A stretch of DNA of 64,000 nt from the NCBI RefSeq assembly GCF_041435115.1, contig NZ_CP108046.1, positions 6,572,001 through 6,636,000 on the forward strand. Reading direction: 5' to 3'. The position numbers were made by a program, and so were the translations under genes. Below, piece after piece: positions 20,108-27,902 of this stretch. The notes under the pieces are model-generated. The model saw only the letters and a list, made by a program, of their open reading frames with translations. It did no database searches and had not been told where the DNA came from. Position 1 is the first letter of the stretch, and every line of letters starts with the position of its first letter. This stretch comes from Streptomyces sp. NBC_00289 (GTDB taxonomy: Bacteria > Actinomycetota > Actinomycetes > Streptomycetales > Streptomycetaceae).

Positions 20108-21072
20108 GCGCGCTCCCACAGGAGCAGCGAGTGGTGGGACGGGAGCCGGGTGATGCCCGCCGGCCGCAGACCCGCCTCGGCGGCGAGGGCGGTGAACTCC
20201 TCGACCGTGCGCTCCCGGCCCTTGTTGAACACCAGCATCCGCAGGTCGTACTCGGTGTTGAGCTGCTTGCCCTCGTCCTCGGCGATGACCCGCTCGACGA
20301 CCACGACCCGGCCGCCCGCGGGCAGCGCCTCGGCGCACCGGGCGAGGATCGCCACGGACTCCTTGTCGTCCCAGTCGTGCAGGATCTGGCTCAGGACGTA
20401 GAGGTCGGCGCCCGCGGGCAGCGGGTCGAAGAAGGACTGCCCGACCACCTCGGTGCGCTCGGTGAGCCCGGCGGCCGCGAACCGTTCGGCCCCGCCCTCG
20501 ACCGTGCCGGGCAGGTCCACCAGGGTGCCGGCGGAGTCGGGCGCGGTCCGCAGGATCGCCTCGAGGAGCGCGCCCGTGCCGCCGCCGACGTCGGCGATCC
20601 GGCGCGCCTCGTGCCAGGGGTGGGCGCCGGCGACCTCGGGGGCGAGGCGGCCCTGGACGGCGGCCATCTGGGCGTTGAAGGAGTCGGTGAGTTCGGGCTG
20701 CCGCTCCAGGTCGTCCCAGAAGGGGACGCCGAAGACCGCGTCGTAGCCGGGCTCGCCGGTGCGCACGGCGTGCAGCAGTCCGCCGCAGGCGGCCAGGTCG
20801 ATCCGGCCGCTGGCGCCCTCCAGGTCCAGCCAGTGCCGCATCCGTGAGGGGTGCGCGTCGAGCAGCAGGCGCGAGGTGGCGGTGAGGCCGTACACGCCCG
20901 GCTCGTCCTCGCTGAAGACGTCGCGGCAGGCGAGGAACCGCAGCAGCCGGCCCAGCGAGCCCGCCTCGGTCGACGTCCTCTCCGCCAGCTCGTCGCGGGT
21001 GTGCGCACCCGCCTCGATGTGGTCGGCGATGCGCAGCGTGGCCGCCACGCGCACCGCGATGGGGGTGAACAC
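20104..21072 (-). CDS. SAM-dependent O-methyltransferase
   Basis: This protein of 322 or more residues is of the small-molecule O-methyltransferase family used in polyketide tailoring. It has an N-terminal winged-helix dimerisation region, SAM motif DVGGGTGALLEAIL, and the catalytic region LSQILHDWDD, with the His-Asp-Trp characteristic of this family. The first conventional in-frame start is GTG 21072, but the frame is open upstream and homologues normally have 20-30 more residues. AGAGG at 21151-21158 stands just before an in-frame ATT at 21150, and the predicted transcript start (near 21189) also favours a start there. It is coupled to the hydroxylase downstream. Confidence 0.88.
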   Translation of the reverse strand: MFTPIAVRVAATLRIADHIEAGAHTRDELAERTSTEAGSLGRLLRFLACRDVFSEDEPGVYGLTATSRLLLDAHPSRMRHWLDLEGASGRIDLAACGGLLHAVRTGEPGYDAVFGVPFWDDLERQPELTDSFNAQMAAVQGRLAPEVAGAHPWHEARRIADVGGGTGALLEAILRTAPDSAGTLVDLPGTVEGGAERFAAAGLTERTEVVGQSFFDPLPAGADLYVLSQILHDWDDKESVAILARCAEALPAGGRVVVVERVIAEDEGKQLNTEYDLRMLVFNKGRERTVEEFTALAAEAGLRPAGITRLPSHHSLLLWERA

Positions 21073-21195
21073 GTCGACGAAGGCCGGACGCCCGCCCGGC
21101 CCCCGTCGCGTGGGCTGCTGCGTGTGCTCCGTGTGCGTGTCGATGGCAATGCACCTCTTCCGAAAGTCCCGTGTGCTCCTCGGGCGGTGCGCCGA

Positions 21196-21227
21196 TGGTC
21201 CTGACGACGCCTCGACGGGCGCTCAAG
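21196..21227 (-). promoter_or_regulatory. SARP-type promoter of the methyltransferase/hydroxylase pair
   Basis: On the minus strand: TTGAGCG (21227-21221), 4 bp, TCGAGGC (21216-21210), 8 bp, then GACCAT (21201-21196), the same -10-like hexamer as at 49-54. The predicted transcript would start near 21189, about 40 nt before the proposed upstream translation start of the methyltransferase. Confidence 0.6.
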
Positions 21228-21326
21228 CGCGGCTGGCGCTGCGGGTGCGGGCGGTCTGGAAGCGGTCTGCGGGCGGTCCGCAGGGCGGTCTGCGGGACCG
21301 GACAAGGGGCGGATGCGCGGCCGGGG

Positions 21327-21392
21327 TTGACACCCCCACCACTATCTCTCTAAATTAGAGATGCACGGAAAGAGAGAAGAACGAAATTAGAG
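21327..21392 (+). promoter_or_regulatory. Promoter with MarR-type palindrome over its -10
   Basis: A consensus -35 TTGACA (21327-21332) and -10 TAAATT (21351-21356) are 18 bp apart. A perfect palindrome TCTCTAAATTAGAGA (21347-21361) covers the -10. A second half-site AAATTAGAG recurs at 21384-21392, 32 bp (three turns) downstream. This drives the SnoaL-like gene and probably the MarR gene after it; the latter is the likely binder. Confidence 0.65.
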
Positions 21393-21447
21393 CGTTCAAC
21401 GACGCGGCCCGTACCCGCGGCCCGCCGCCGACCGAAGGAGAACCGAC

Positions 21448-21939
21448 ATGAACACCACCCACGAGACCCGCGTCGCCGGCCTCGACGCCCGCGCCGTCCT
21501 GGCCGGACTCGCCGCCCGCTGGGACGCCGCCGACGGACCGGGCTACGGCGAGCTCTTCACCCCGGACGCCACCTACGTGCAGTTCAACGGCGTCCTGCTG
21601 AACGGCCGCCAGGAGATCGCGGACATGCACGACCTGATGTTCCGCACCATGCTCTACGGCACCCGGCTGGTGACCCACGAGATCGAGAGCGTCCGCCCGG
21701 CCGGCGAGGACCGCGCCGTCGTGGTCTCCACCGGTGCCGCGCTCTACCCCTGGCAGAAGCAGGTCACGCCCAAGCGGTTGTCGAGGCAGACCCTGATCCT
21801 GGAGCGGGTGGACGGACGGTGGCTGGTCGCCGGCTTCCAGAACAGCCGTATCAAGCCGTTCCCCACCAGCGGACCCCTGTTCGACGTGGCGAGCAAGGCT
21901 GTCCGACTGCGCGTCGAGCGCTCCCGGCGCGCCGCCTGA
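21448..21939 (+). CDS. NTF2/SnoaL-like protein (SgcJ/EcaC type)
   Basis: This 163-residue alpha+beta barrel starts with a helix ending LAARWDAADGPGYGELFTPDATY and contains VSTGAALYP and RWLVAGFQNSRI, the pattern of the DUF4440/SnoaL-like superfamily used as cyclases, hydratases or stress proteins. The ATG follows GAAGGAGAA. It lies under the strong promoter at 21327 and is followed 81 bp later by a MarR regulator. Its role is unassigned; in biosynthetic clusters such proteins often act on polyketide or enediyne intermediates. Confidence 0.75.
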   Translation: MNTTHETRVAGLDARAVLAGLAARWDAADGPGYGELFTPDATYVQFNGVLLNGRQEIADMHDLMFRTMLYGTRLVTHEIESVRPAGEDRAVVVSTGAALYPWQKQVTPKRLSRQTLILERVDGRWLVAGFQNSRIKPFPTSGPLFDVASKAVRLRVERSRRAA

Positions 21940-22020
21940 ACCACGGCCGCCGTACGGACGCGTGACGGCGGACGCGCAAGTACGCTGGCCGGAACCGAAC
22001 GGCAGAGAGGCAACGCGACG

Positions 22021-22506
22021 ATGCGACCGCACAGCGAAGAGGACCGCTCCCTCGGCACCCTCATGTCGCTGGCCACGGCCCTGCGGGTGCAGGCGGCCAG
22101 GACGGTTCTCTTCCAGTCCGCGGTGGCCCAGTCGGTGGGGCTCAACGCCACCGACTTCAACTGCCTCAGCCTGCTCGACCTGGAAGGCCCCATGACGCCC
22201 GGTCAGCTCGCCGAGCGCGCCGGACTGAGCCGCGGCGGAGCCATCACCACGGTGATAGACCGCCTCCAGAAGGCCGGATTCGTCCGCCGTAGGCCCGACG
22301 CCGGGGACCGCAGACGCGTCATCGTGGAAACCGTCCCCGAGGCCTTCGCCGAACGCGTCGACACCGTCTTCACCGACTACCGGGCGGCACTCGGCAAGCT
22401 CCTGTCCGAACTCACCCCCGAACAGCAGGAACTGCTGCTCGACCTGACCAACCGCGGCAACGAGATCTTCCACGCCGAGACCCTGCGGCTCCAGGCACGG
22501 GCCTGA
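22021..22506 (+). CDS. MarR-family regulator
   Basis: This 161-residue protein has a helical dimer region, a recognition region LAERAGLSRGGAITTVIDRLQKAG and wing PDAGDRRRVIV. It is the best candidate to bind the palindrome over the promoter at 21347, giving autoregulation of the SnoaL-like/MarR unit. It is distinct in sequence from the MarR protein at 12394. Confidence 0.88.
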   Translation: MRPHSEEDRSLGTLMSLATALRVQAARTVLFQSAVAQSVGLNATDFNCLSLLDLEGPMTPGQLAERAGLSRGGAITTVIDRLQKAGFVRRRPDAGDRRRVIVETVPEAFAERVDTVFTDYRAALGKLLSELTPEQQELLLDLTNRGNEIFHAETLRLQARA

Positions 22507-22603
22507 CGGCCTGCCCCACCGCCGCACTAGCGCGTCACGTCACACTCCGGGCGCCCGGCAGCACCACCCGCCGGACATCGCGACCCGGATGAGGTGACCT
22601 GCC

Positions 22604-23170
22604 GTGCTGACCGCCCACTACTCGATCCCGCTGCCCGCCGACTACGACATGAACGTCATCCACCGACGGGTGACGGACCGCTCGGCCCCCTGGGACGCGC
22701 GGACCGGGCTGCTCCTGAAGGCGTTCTGCGTCACGGACGCCGCGGACGGCGGCCACAACAGCTACGCCCCCTTCTACGTCTGGGCCGAACCGCACGAGTT
22801 CGGCCGCTTCCTCACCGGCGCCGAGTACGCGGGACTCTGCGCCGCCTTCGGACCGGTGCCCGTGCGAACCGGCACCGTCCTGCAGTGTGGCATCGGCTCC
22901 GGCCCCGCCGGACACCTCGTCAGCGAGAGCGAGCCGCTCGGGTCCGTCACGGACCTGCGCGACACCGTCCGCGCGGAGACGGAGCGACACCGTGCCGTCC
23001 TGGCCGACCCGTCCGTCCACACGCACGTCGTGGACCTCGACCCGGCCACGATGACGCTCACCCGGCGCACGCTCCTGCGCGCCGGGGCCGAGACCCCCCG
23101 GCCGAAGAACGGCGAACGGGTCCTGCGCGTGCTGCACCTGTCCCAACCCCCGCACACCACCACCGGCTGA
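22604..23170 (+). CDS. DUF4865 family protein
   Basis: This 188-residue protein begins with the HYSIPLPADYDMNVIHRRV stretch typical of DUF4865 and has the LKAFCV and YAPFYVWAEP segments. The family is often placed beside MarR or LysR regulators and SnoaL-like or oxidoreductase genes, and its activity is unknown. The GTG at 22604 has GAGGTGACC upstream. It stands between the MarR gene and the exporter, with no visible promoter of its own. Confidence 0.72.
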   Translation: MLTAHYSIPLPADYDMNVIHRRVTDRSAPWDARTGLLLKAFCVTDAADGGHNSYAPFYVWAEPHEFGRFLTGAEYAGLCAAFGPVPVRTGTVLQCGIGSGPAGHLVSESEPLGSVTDLRDTVRAETERHRAVLADPSVHTHVVDLDPATMTLTRRTLLRAGAETPRPKNGERVLRVLHLSQPPHTTTG

Positions 23171-23193
23171 CGCCCCGTCACACCGCGGCCGGC

Positions 23194-23225
23194 TCGAGCG
23201 ACGCTCAAGCCGTACCCGACACCGT
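23194..23225 (+). promoter_or_regulatory. SARP-type promoter of the MMPL exporter
   Basis: TCGAGCG (23194-23200), 4 bp, TCAAGCC (23205-23211), 8 bp, then CACCGT (23220-23225). Together with flanking bases the site is the reverse complement of the one at 21-39, differing only in the central base. The exporter ATG is 39 bp downstream. Confidence 0.6.
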
Positions 23226-23263
23226 TGTGACACCTCTGGGCGCACTGTCTCAACAAGGAGTGC

Positions 23264-25444
23264 ATGGTGACCACTACTCCGGTCCGGGGCGACACCCCCA
23301 CCACGCCGCCACCCCCACACAGCCGCTCCGTCCTCGAGCGCACCGCCGGCTTCGCCCAGCACCACCGATGGACGGCCCTGCTGCTGTGGGTCGTCGTCCT
23401 GTTCGGTGTCTGGGGCGCGGCCTCCGCCGTCGGCGACGGCTACCGCGACGACTTCTCCCTGCCCGGCACCGAGACCCAGCAGGCGCTGGAGACCATGGAG
23501 AAGCACGGCTCCGCACAGGCCGGCGACACCCTCGAAATCGTGCTCCACGACCGGCAGGGCCTGACCGGCGCCGACACCCGCGGCCGGGTCACGGCCATGC
23601 TGGGCAAGGTGGCGAAGCTGCCCGAGGTCGCCGAGGTGCGCAGCCCCTACGACGACCAGCAGGCCGTCTCCCAGGACGGCACCGTCGGCTACGCCACCGT
23701 CGTCCTCGACGGCAAGTCCGAGGACCTGGCCAAGGAGGACACCCAGCGGATCTACGACACCGCCCGCACCGCGCGGTCGAACGCCCTCACGGTCGAACTC
23801 GGCGGCGACGCGGCACGCAAGCTCGCCGAGCCGGAGGGCGGCGCCGCCGAGGGCATCGGCATGCTCGCCGCGCTGGTCATCCTCGGCCTGATGTTCGGCA
23901 CCGTCATCGCGGCCGGACTGCCGGTCATCGCCGCTCTGTTCGCCGTCGGCAGCACCCTCGGCGTGATCATCCTGCTCTCGCACGTCTTCACGATCGCCAG
24001 CTACACGCCGTACATCATGATGCTCGTCGGCCTCGGCGTCGGCATCGACTATGCCCTGCTGATCTTCGCCCGCTATCGGGCCGAGCTGGTGCGCGGCGCG
24101 TCCCCCGACGAAGCGGGCCGACGCGCCCTCGACCTCGCGGGCCGCACCGTGTTCTTCGCCGGGTGCACCGTCATCGTGGCCCTGCTGGGCCTGGTCGCCC
24201 TCGGCCTCGGCTCCCTCCAGGGCACCGCCGTCGCCGTGGCGCTCACCGTCCTGGTGACCATGATCGCCTCGCTCACCCTGCTGCCGGCGCTGCTCGCCCT
24301 GTTCGGCAAGCGCTTCGCCCGGCAGTTCACCGCCAAGGCGCGCAAGCGCACCGCGAAGGGCAAGCCGATCGAGGGCGGGGACCGCTGGCGCGCCTGGGCC
24401 GGGCTGGTGCAACGCCGGCCGCTGGTCTCCCTGCTGCTGGCCGTCGCCGCACTCGGGGCACTGGCCGCCCCCGCGCTCGACCTGCGGCTCGGCTTCGCCG
24501 ACGCGGGCAACGACGCGGCCGGCACCACCAGCCGCGAGGCCTACGACCTGCTCGCCGACGGCTTCGGACCCGGGTTCAACGGCCCGCTGGTCGTGGTCAC
24601 CGAGGGCGGCGACAAGGCGGGCGCGGCGCTCTCGCAGAAGCTCAACGACACCAAGGGCATCGCCGCCGCCACCGGCCCGATCCCCTCCCAGGACGGCAAG
24701 GCGGCCACCGTCATCGCCTTCCCCGACTCGTCGCCCCAGGACGAGCGCACCACGGAACTGGTGCACACCCTGCGCGACGACGTCCTCGTCCAGTTGCGCG
24801 AGGAGACCGGCGCCCGCTACCTGGTGGGCGGCTCCACCACGGCCGTCATCGACTACGCCGACACCGTCTCCTCGCGGATGCCCCTGTTCATCGCCATCGT
24901 GGTCGGCCTGTCCCTGCTGATCCTCGTCCTGGTGTTCCGCTCGGTGCTGGTGCCGCTCAAGGCGGCGCTGCTCAACCTGCTGAGCATCGGAGCGGCGTTG
25001 GGCGCCATGACGCTGGTGTTCCAGAAGGGCATGTTCGGCCTGGAGCCCGGCCCGATCGAGGCGTACCTGCCGATCATGATCTTCGCCATCGTCTTCGGCC
25101 TCTCCATGGACTACGAGATCTTCCTGGTCTCCCGCATCCGCGAGGAGTGGACCCGCAGCCGCGACGCCACGGTGGCGATCCGTGAGGGCCTCGCCCACAC
25201 CGGCTCGGTCGTCGTGGCCGCGGGCGCGATCATGGTCGCCGTCTTCGGTGCCTTCATCCTCGGCGGCGACCGGATGCTCCAGCAGTTCGGCTTCGGCATG
25301 GCCGTCGCGGTCTTCGTCGACGCCGTGGTCATCCGCTGCCTGATCGTCCCGGCCGCCCTCCAGCTGATGGGCCGCCACGCCTGGTGGATCCCGGCAGGCC
25401 TGGACCGCCGGCTGCCGAGGGTGGACATCGAGAAGCACGGCTGA
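23264..25444 (+). CDS. MMPL-family RND exporter
   Basis: This 726-residue inner-membrane protein has the MmpL layout: one TM helix (about 33-53), a periplasmic domain, five TM helices (about 200-350), then the same again (second set about 560-710). The conserved proton-relay region is seen in both halves: GVGIDYALLIFARYRAE and GLSMDYEIFLVSRIREEW. The ATG at 23264 has AAGGAG. MmpL proteins in Streptomyces clusters export the product or confer self-resistance. The SARP-type promoter at 23194 ties it to the tailoring genes. Confidence 0.92.
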   Translation: MVTTTPVRGDTPTTPPPPHSRSVLERTAGFAQHHRWTALLLWVVVLFGVWGAASAVGDGYRDDFSLPGTETQQALETMEKHGSAQAGDTLEIVLHDRQGLTGADTRGRVTAMLGKVAKLPEVAEVRSPYDDQQAVSQDGTVGYATVVLDGKSEDLAKEDTQRIYDTARTARSNALTVELGGDAARKLAEPEGGAAEGIGMLAALVILGLMFGTVIAAGLPVIAALFAVGSTLGVIILLSHVFTIASYTPYIMMLVGLGVGIDYALLIFARYRAELVRGASPDEAGRRALDLAGRTVFFAGCTVIVALLGLVALGLGSLQGTAVAVALTVLVTMIASLTLLPALLALFGKRFARQFTAKARKRTAKGKPIEGGDRWRAWAGLVQRRPLVSLLLAVAALGALAAPALDLRLGFADAGNDAAGTTSREAYDLLADGFGPGFNGPLVVVTEGGDKAGAALSQKLNDTKGIAAATGPIPSQDGKAATVIAFPDSSPQDERTTELVHTLRDDVLVQLREETGARYLVGGSTTAVIDYADTVSSRMPLFIAIVVGLSLLILVLVFRSVLVPLKAALLNLLSIGAALGAMTLVFQKGMFGLEPGPIEAYLPIMIFAIVFGLSMDYEIFLVSRIREEWTRSRDATVAIREGLAHTGSVVVAAGAIMVAVFGAFILGGDRMLQQFGFGMAVAVFVDAVVIRCLIVPAALQLMGRHAWWIPAGLDRRLPRVDIEKHG

Positions 25445-25523
25445 CACGGCTGACACGGCTGACTGACGTACGAACGCCGTACCAGGCGGCCGTACGACAC
25501 GGCCACGGCCGTACCCGAACCGG

Positions 25524-25553
25524 AGCCCGGGCGCCCCTGACAGCGCCCGGGCT
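25524..25553 (+). terminator. Hairpin terminator after the MMPL exporter
   Basis: The 11-bp stem AGCCCGGGCGC (25524-25534) pairs with 25543-25553 around an 8-nt loop, 80 bp beyond the stop. Confidence 0.7.
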
Positions 25554-26215
25554 TCCGTCGTGCCGGGTGGACGCCTCAGCCATCGGCCGCGCTCGCCCGC
25601 CGCCGTGGCCGCTGCCGTGGCGACTGCCGCGACCGCCTCGCCGGCGGGCGAGCGGGGCGCGAGCGGATCGCGAGGGACAGGGCGTTCCCTGAGGGGGTGA
25701 GGCGGAACGGCGACCGGTTCGAGGGCACCGGAGACCGGACCGACCCCCCGGGCCACGCGACGGTGCACACCGCCGCACGCCACCCGCGGTCCGCCCCGTC
25801 CCCTCACCCCCGTGGCGCCCGGCGGCTCCTCCCTGCCGGGCGCCACGCGCCGCCCGCCGCGACGGTCATGTGGTCCGTGCCGCCCGCGCCGTCCCCGCCC
25901 GCCGCACCTATCGGTCTTCGGGGAACCGCACGGCACCCGGCCACCGGCCTCCGCCCACGAAGCCCAGCCGCGGGGGCAGCCCACATCCCGGCCCCGCCGC
26001 CCCCTCCCGCGCCCGTTCCGAACACCGGCCCCTGCCCTTCGGCGGTACCGCCGTACCGCGCCCGCCGCCGTCCCGCCGTCCCGCCGTACCGCGCCCGCTG
26101 CCGTACCGCCGCACCGCGCCCGCCGCCGCCCCCTGCCCGAGTGTTTCTCGACCGGTCGTCGAAAGAGCGCGGCGAGCCTCGCTCTGTGCCCGTCTGACGT
26201 CCGCACGGAGGAGCC
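25554..26215. other. Non-coding gap before the POT transporter
   Basis: I see no supportable gene. It contains a 13-bp perfect stem (25811-25823 with 25835-25847), a CCGTACCGC-type microrepeat at about 26040-26120, and a possible weak SARP-like pair TCGACCG (26148-26154) and TCGAAAG (26159-26165) followed after 8 bp by GAGCCT. Open frames through it are Pro/Arg-rich and lack ribosome sites. Confidence 0.6.
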
Positions 26216-27757
26216 ATGGCCGCCCCGCCCCAACCGCCCACCGCCGACCCGCGGTCCGGCGCGACCGGCACCGCACCCGGTGTCGTAGCCGACCCGCTCG
26301 AGAGCGCCGCCCGGCGCACCGGCCTGCTGGGCCGGCCGCGCTGGTTCACCACCCTTTTCGGCACCGACATCTGGGAGCGTTTCAGCTTCTACGGGATGAC
26401 CGCGATCCTCGTCCTGTACGCGACGGAGGACACCGACCGCGGCGGCCTCGGCATGTCGACCGGCGACGCGACGCTGCTGCACGGCCTGTACATGGCCGCG
26501 GTCTTCCTGGCCTCCGTGCCCGGCGGCTGGATCGGCGACCGCGTCCTGGGCGCGCGGCGTGCCGTGCTGCACGGCGGCGTCCTGATCACCGCCGGCCATC
26601 TGTCGATGGCCGTGCCCGTCACCGGTTCCCTCTACCCGGGCCTGCTGCTGATCGCCTGCGGCACGGGGCTGCTGAAGCCCAACATGGCCAGTCTGCTGAG
26701 CGCGTTCTACGACCGCGAGGACCGGGCGGGACGCGACGCGGGCTTCGCCGTCTTCTACATGAGCGTCCAGGTCAGCGCCCTGCTCGCGCCGATCGTGGTG
26801 GGCGCGCTGGGCGAGGGGGTGAACTGGCACCTCGGCTTCGGTGCCGCCGCCGTCGGCATGGCCGCCGGACTGTTCCAGTACGTCCGCGGCTCCCGGCACT
26901 TCGGTGACACGGGCGCCGCCCCGGAGCGATTCGCCACACCGGCCGAACGGACCCGGGTCCTGCGGACCGGCCTCGCCGCCGTCACCCTCGCCGTCCTCGT
27001 CTACGGCACCGACGCCGCCCTCGGCACCTTCCGCATCGCCCACCTCATGGCGCTGTTCGGCCTGCTGTGTGTGGTGGCGCCGGTGATCTGCTTCTGGCGG
27101 CTGCTCCGCAACCCGCTGCTGACCGCCGTCGAACGTGTCCGCGTACGCACCTACATCTGGCTGTTCCTCGCCTCGGCCGTGTTCTGGGCGCTGTTCCTGC
27201 AGGGCGGCTCGGCCTTCGCGCTGTTCGCCAAGCACGCCACCGACCGCGAGGTGTTCGGCCGAACGGTGCCCGCCAGCTGGTTCCAGGCGGCGGTGCCGCT
27301 GTTCGTCCTCGTCCTGGCGCCGCTGTTCGCGTCGGTGTGGACCCGCGCGGGCGAACGGGTGCCGACGGCGGTCAAGTACGCGGTCGGCATGGCGGCCACG
27401 GCCGCCGCCTACCTGGTGATGGCCTCGGCCGCGACGCGGGCGGCCGACGGCGTCCGGGTGTCACCGCTGTGGCTGCTGCTGGCCTTCCTGCTGCTGGCCG
27501 CCGGCGAGGTCTCCTTCGCGCCGGTCGGGATGAGCGCCTCCACGGCGATCGCCCCGGCCACGTTCGTCAGCCAGATGGTCGCCCTGTTCTGGCTGGCCGG
27601 CGCGCTGGGCGGGGGCATCGGCGGCAACGCCCTGAAGGTCTCCGGCGACCGTGTGCCCGGCCCCGGCTACTTCCTCGCCCTGGGCGCCGCGGCCCTCGTG
27701 ACCGGCACGGCCCTGCTCGTCTGGCGCCGCTCGCTCACCCGCCGCCTGGGAGTCTGA
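26216..27757 (+). CDS. POT/PTR-family proton-coupled peptide transporter
   Basis: This 513-residue membrane protein has about 12-14 TM helices. It carries the family start IWERFSFYGMTAILVLY (ExxER-like region) and the PTR2 signature around GTGLLKPNMASLLSAFYD, with FYMSVQ after it. The ATG follows GGAGGAGCC. Members import di- and tripeptides, and some move antibiotics or peptidic metabolites. Its link to the biosynthetic genes is by position only. Confidence 0.9.
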   Translation: MAAPPQPPTADPRSGATGTAPGVVADPLESAARRTGLLGRPRWFTTLFGTDIWERFSFYGMTAILVLYATEDTDRGGLGMSTGDATLLHGLYMAAVFLASVPGGWIGDRVLGARRAVLHGGVLITAGHLSMAVPVTGSLYPGLLLIACGTGLLKPNMASLLSAFYDREDRAGRDAGFAVFYMSVQVSALLAPIVVGALGEGVNWHLGFGAAAVGMAAGLFQYVRGSRHFGDTGAAPERFATPAERTRVLRTGLAAVTLAVLVYGTDAALGTFRIAHLMALFGLLCVVAPVICFWRLLRNPLLTAVERVRVRTYIWLFLASAVFWALFLQGGSAFALFAKHATDREVFGRTVPASWFQAAVPLFVLVLAPLFASVWTRAGERVPTAVKYAVGMAATAAAYLVMASAATRAADGVRVSPLWLLLAFLLLAAGEVSFAPVGMSASTAIAPATFVSQMVALFWLAGALGGGIGGNALKVSGDRVPGPGYFLALGAAALVTGTALLVWRRSLTRRLGV

Positions 27758-27834
27758 CCCGCGGCGGCATCCGCGCAAACCGGCTGTCCGTCGGCCCGCC
27801 GTCCGTCTGCCTGGGTCGTTCGTCTGCCCGGCTG

Positions 27835-27902
27835 TCCGTCTGCCCGGCTCGTCCGTCCGTCCGTCCGCCCGCCCGTCCGCCCGTCCGCCCGTCCGTCCGG
27901 TC
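27835..27902. repeat. CCGT/CCGC tetranucleotide tract between convergent genes
   Basis: Roughly 65 bp of CCGT and CCGC tetramers, preceded by two copies of TCTGCCCGGCT, end exactly at the stop of the leftward UbiB-like gene. No terminator hairpin is obvious. Confidence 0.75.

Noticed and set aside
26148..26179. SARP-type promoter for the POT transporter
   Set aside because: TCGACCG/TCGAAAG with correct spacing is present, but the second heptamer and the hexamer are poor; recorded only as a weak candidate in the gap entry.
25697..26197. Possible gene in the gap before the POT transporter
   Set aside because: Pro/Arg-rich translation created by CCGTACCGC repeats; start lacks a ribosome site and three frames are equally open.
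22535..27235. 1566-codon open frame on the minus strand over the exporter genes
   Set aside because: Antisense shadow of DUF4865, MMPL and POT genes; low-complexity His/Gln/Gly content and no recognisable domain.
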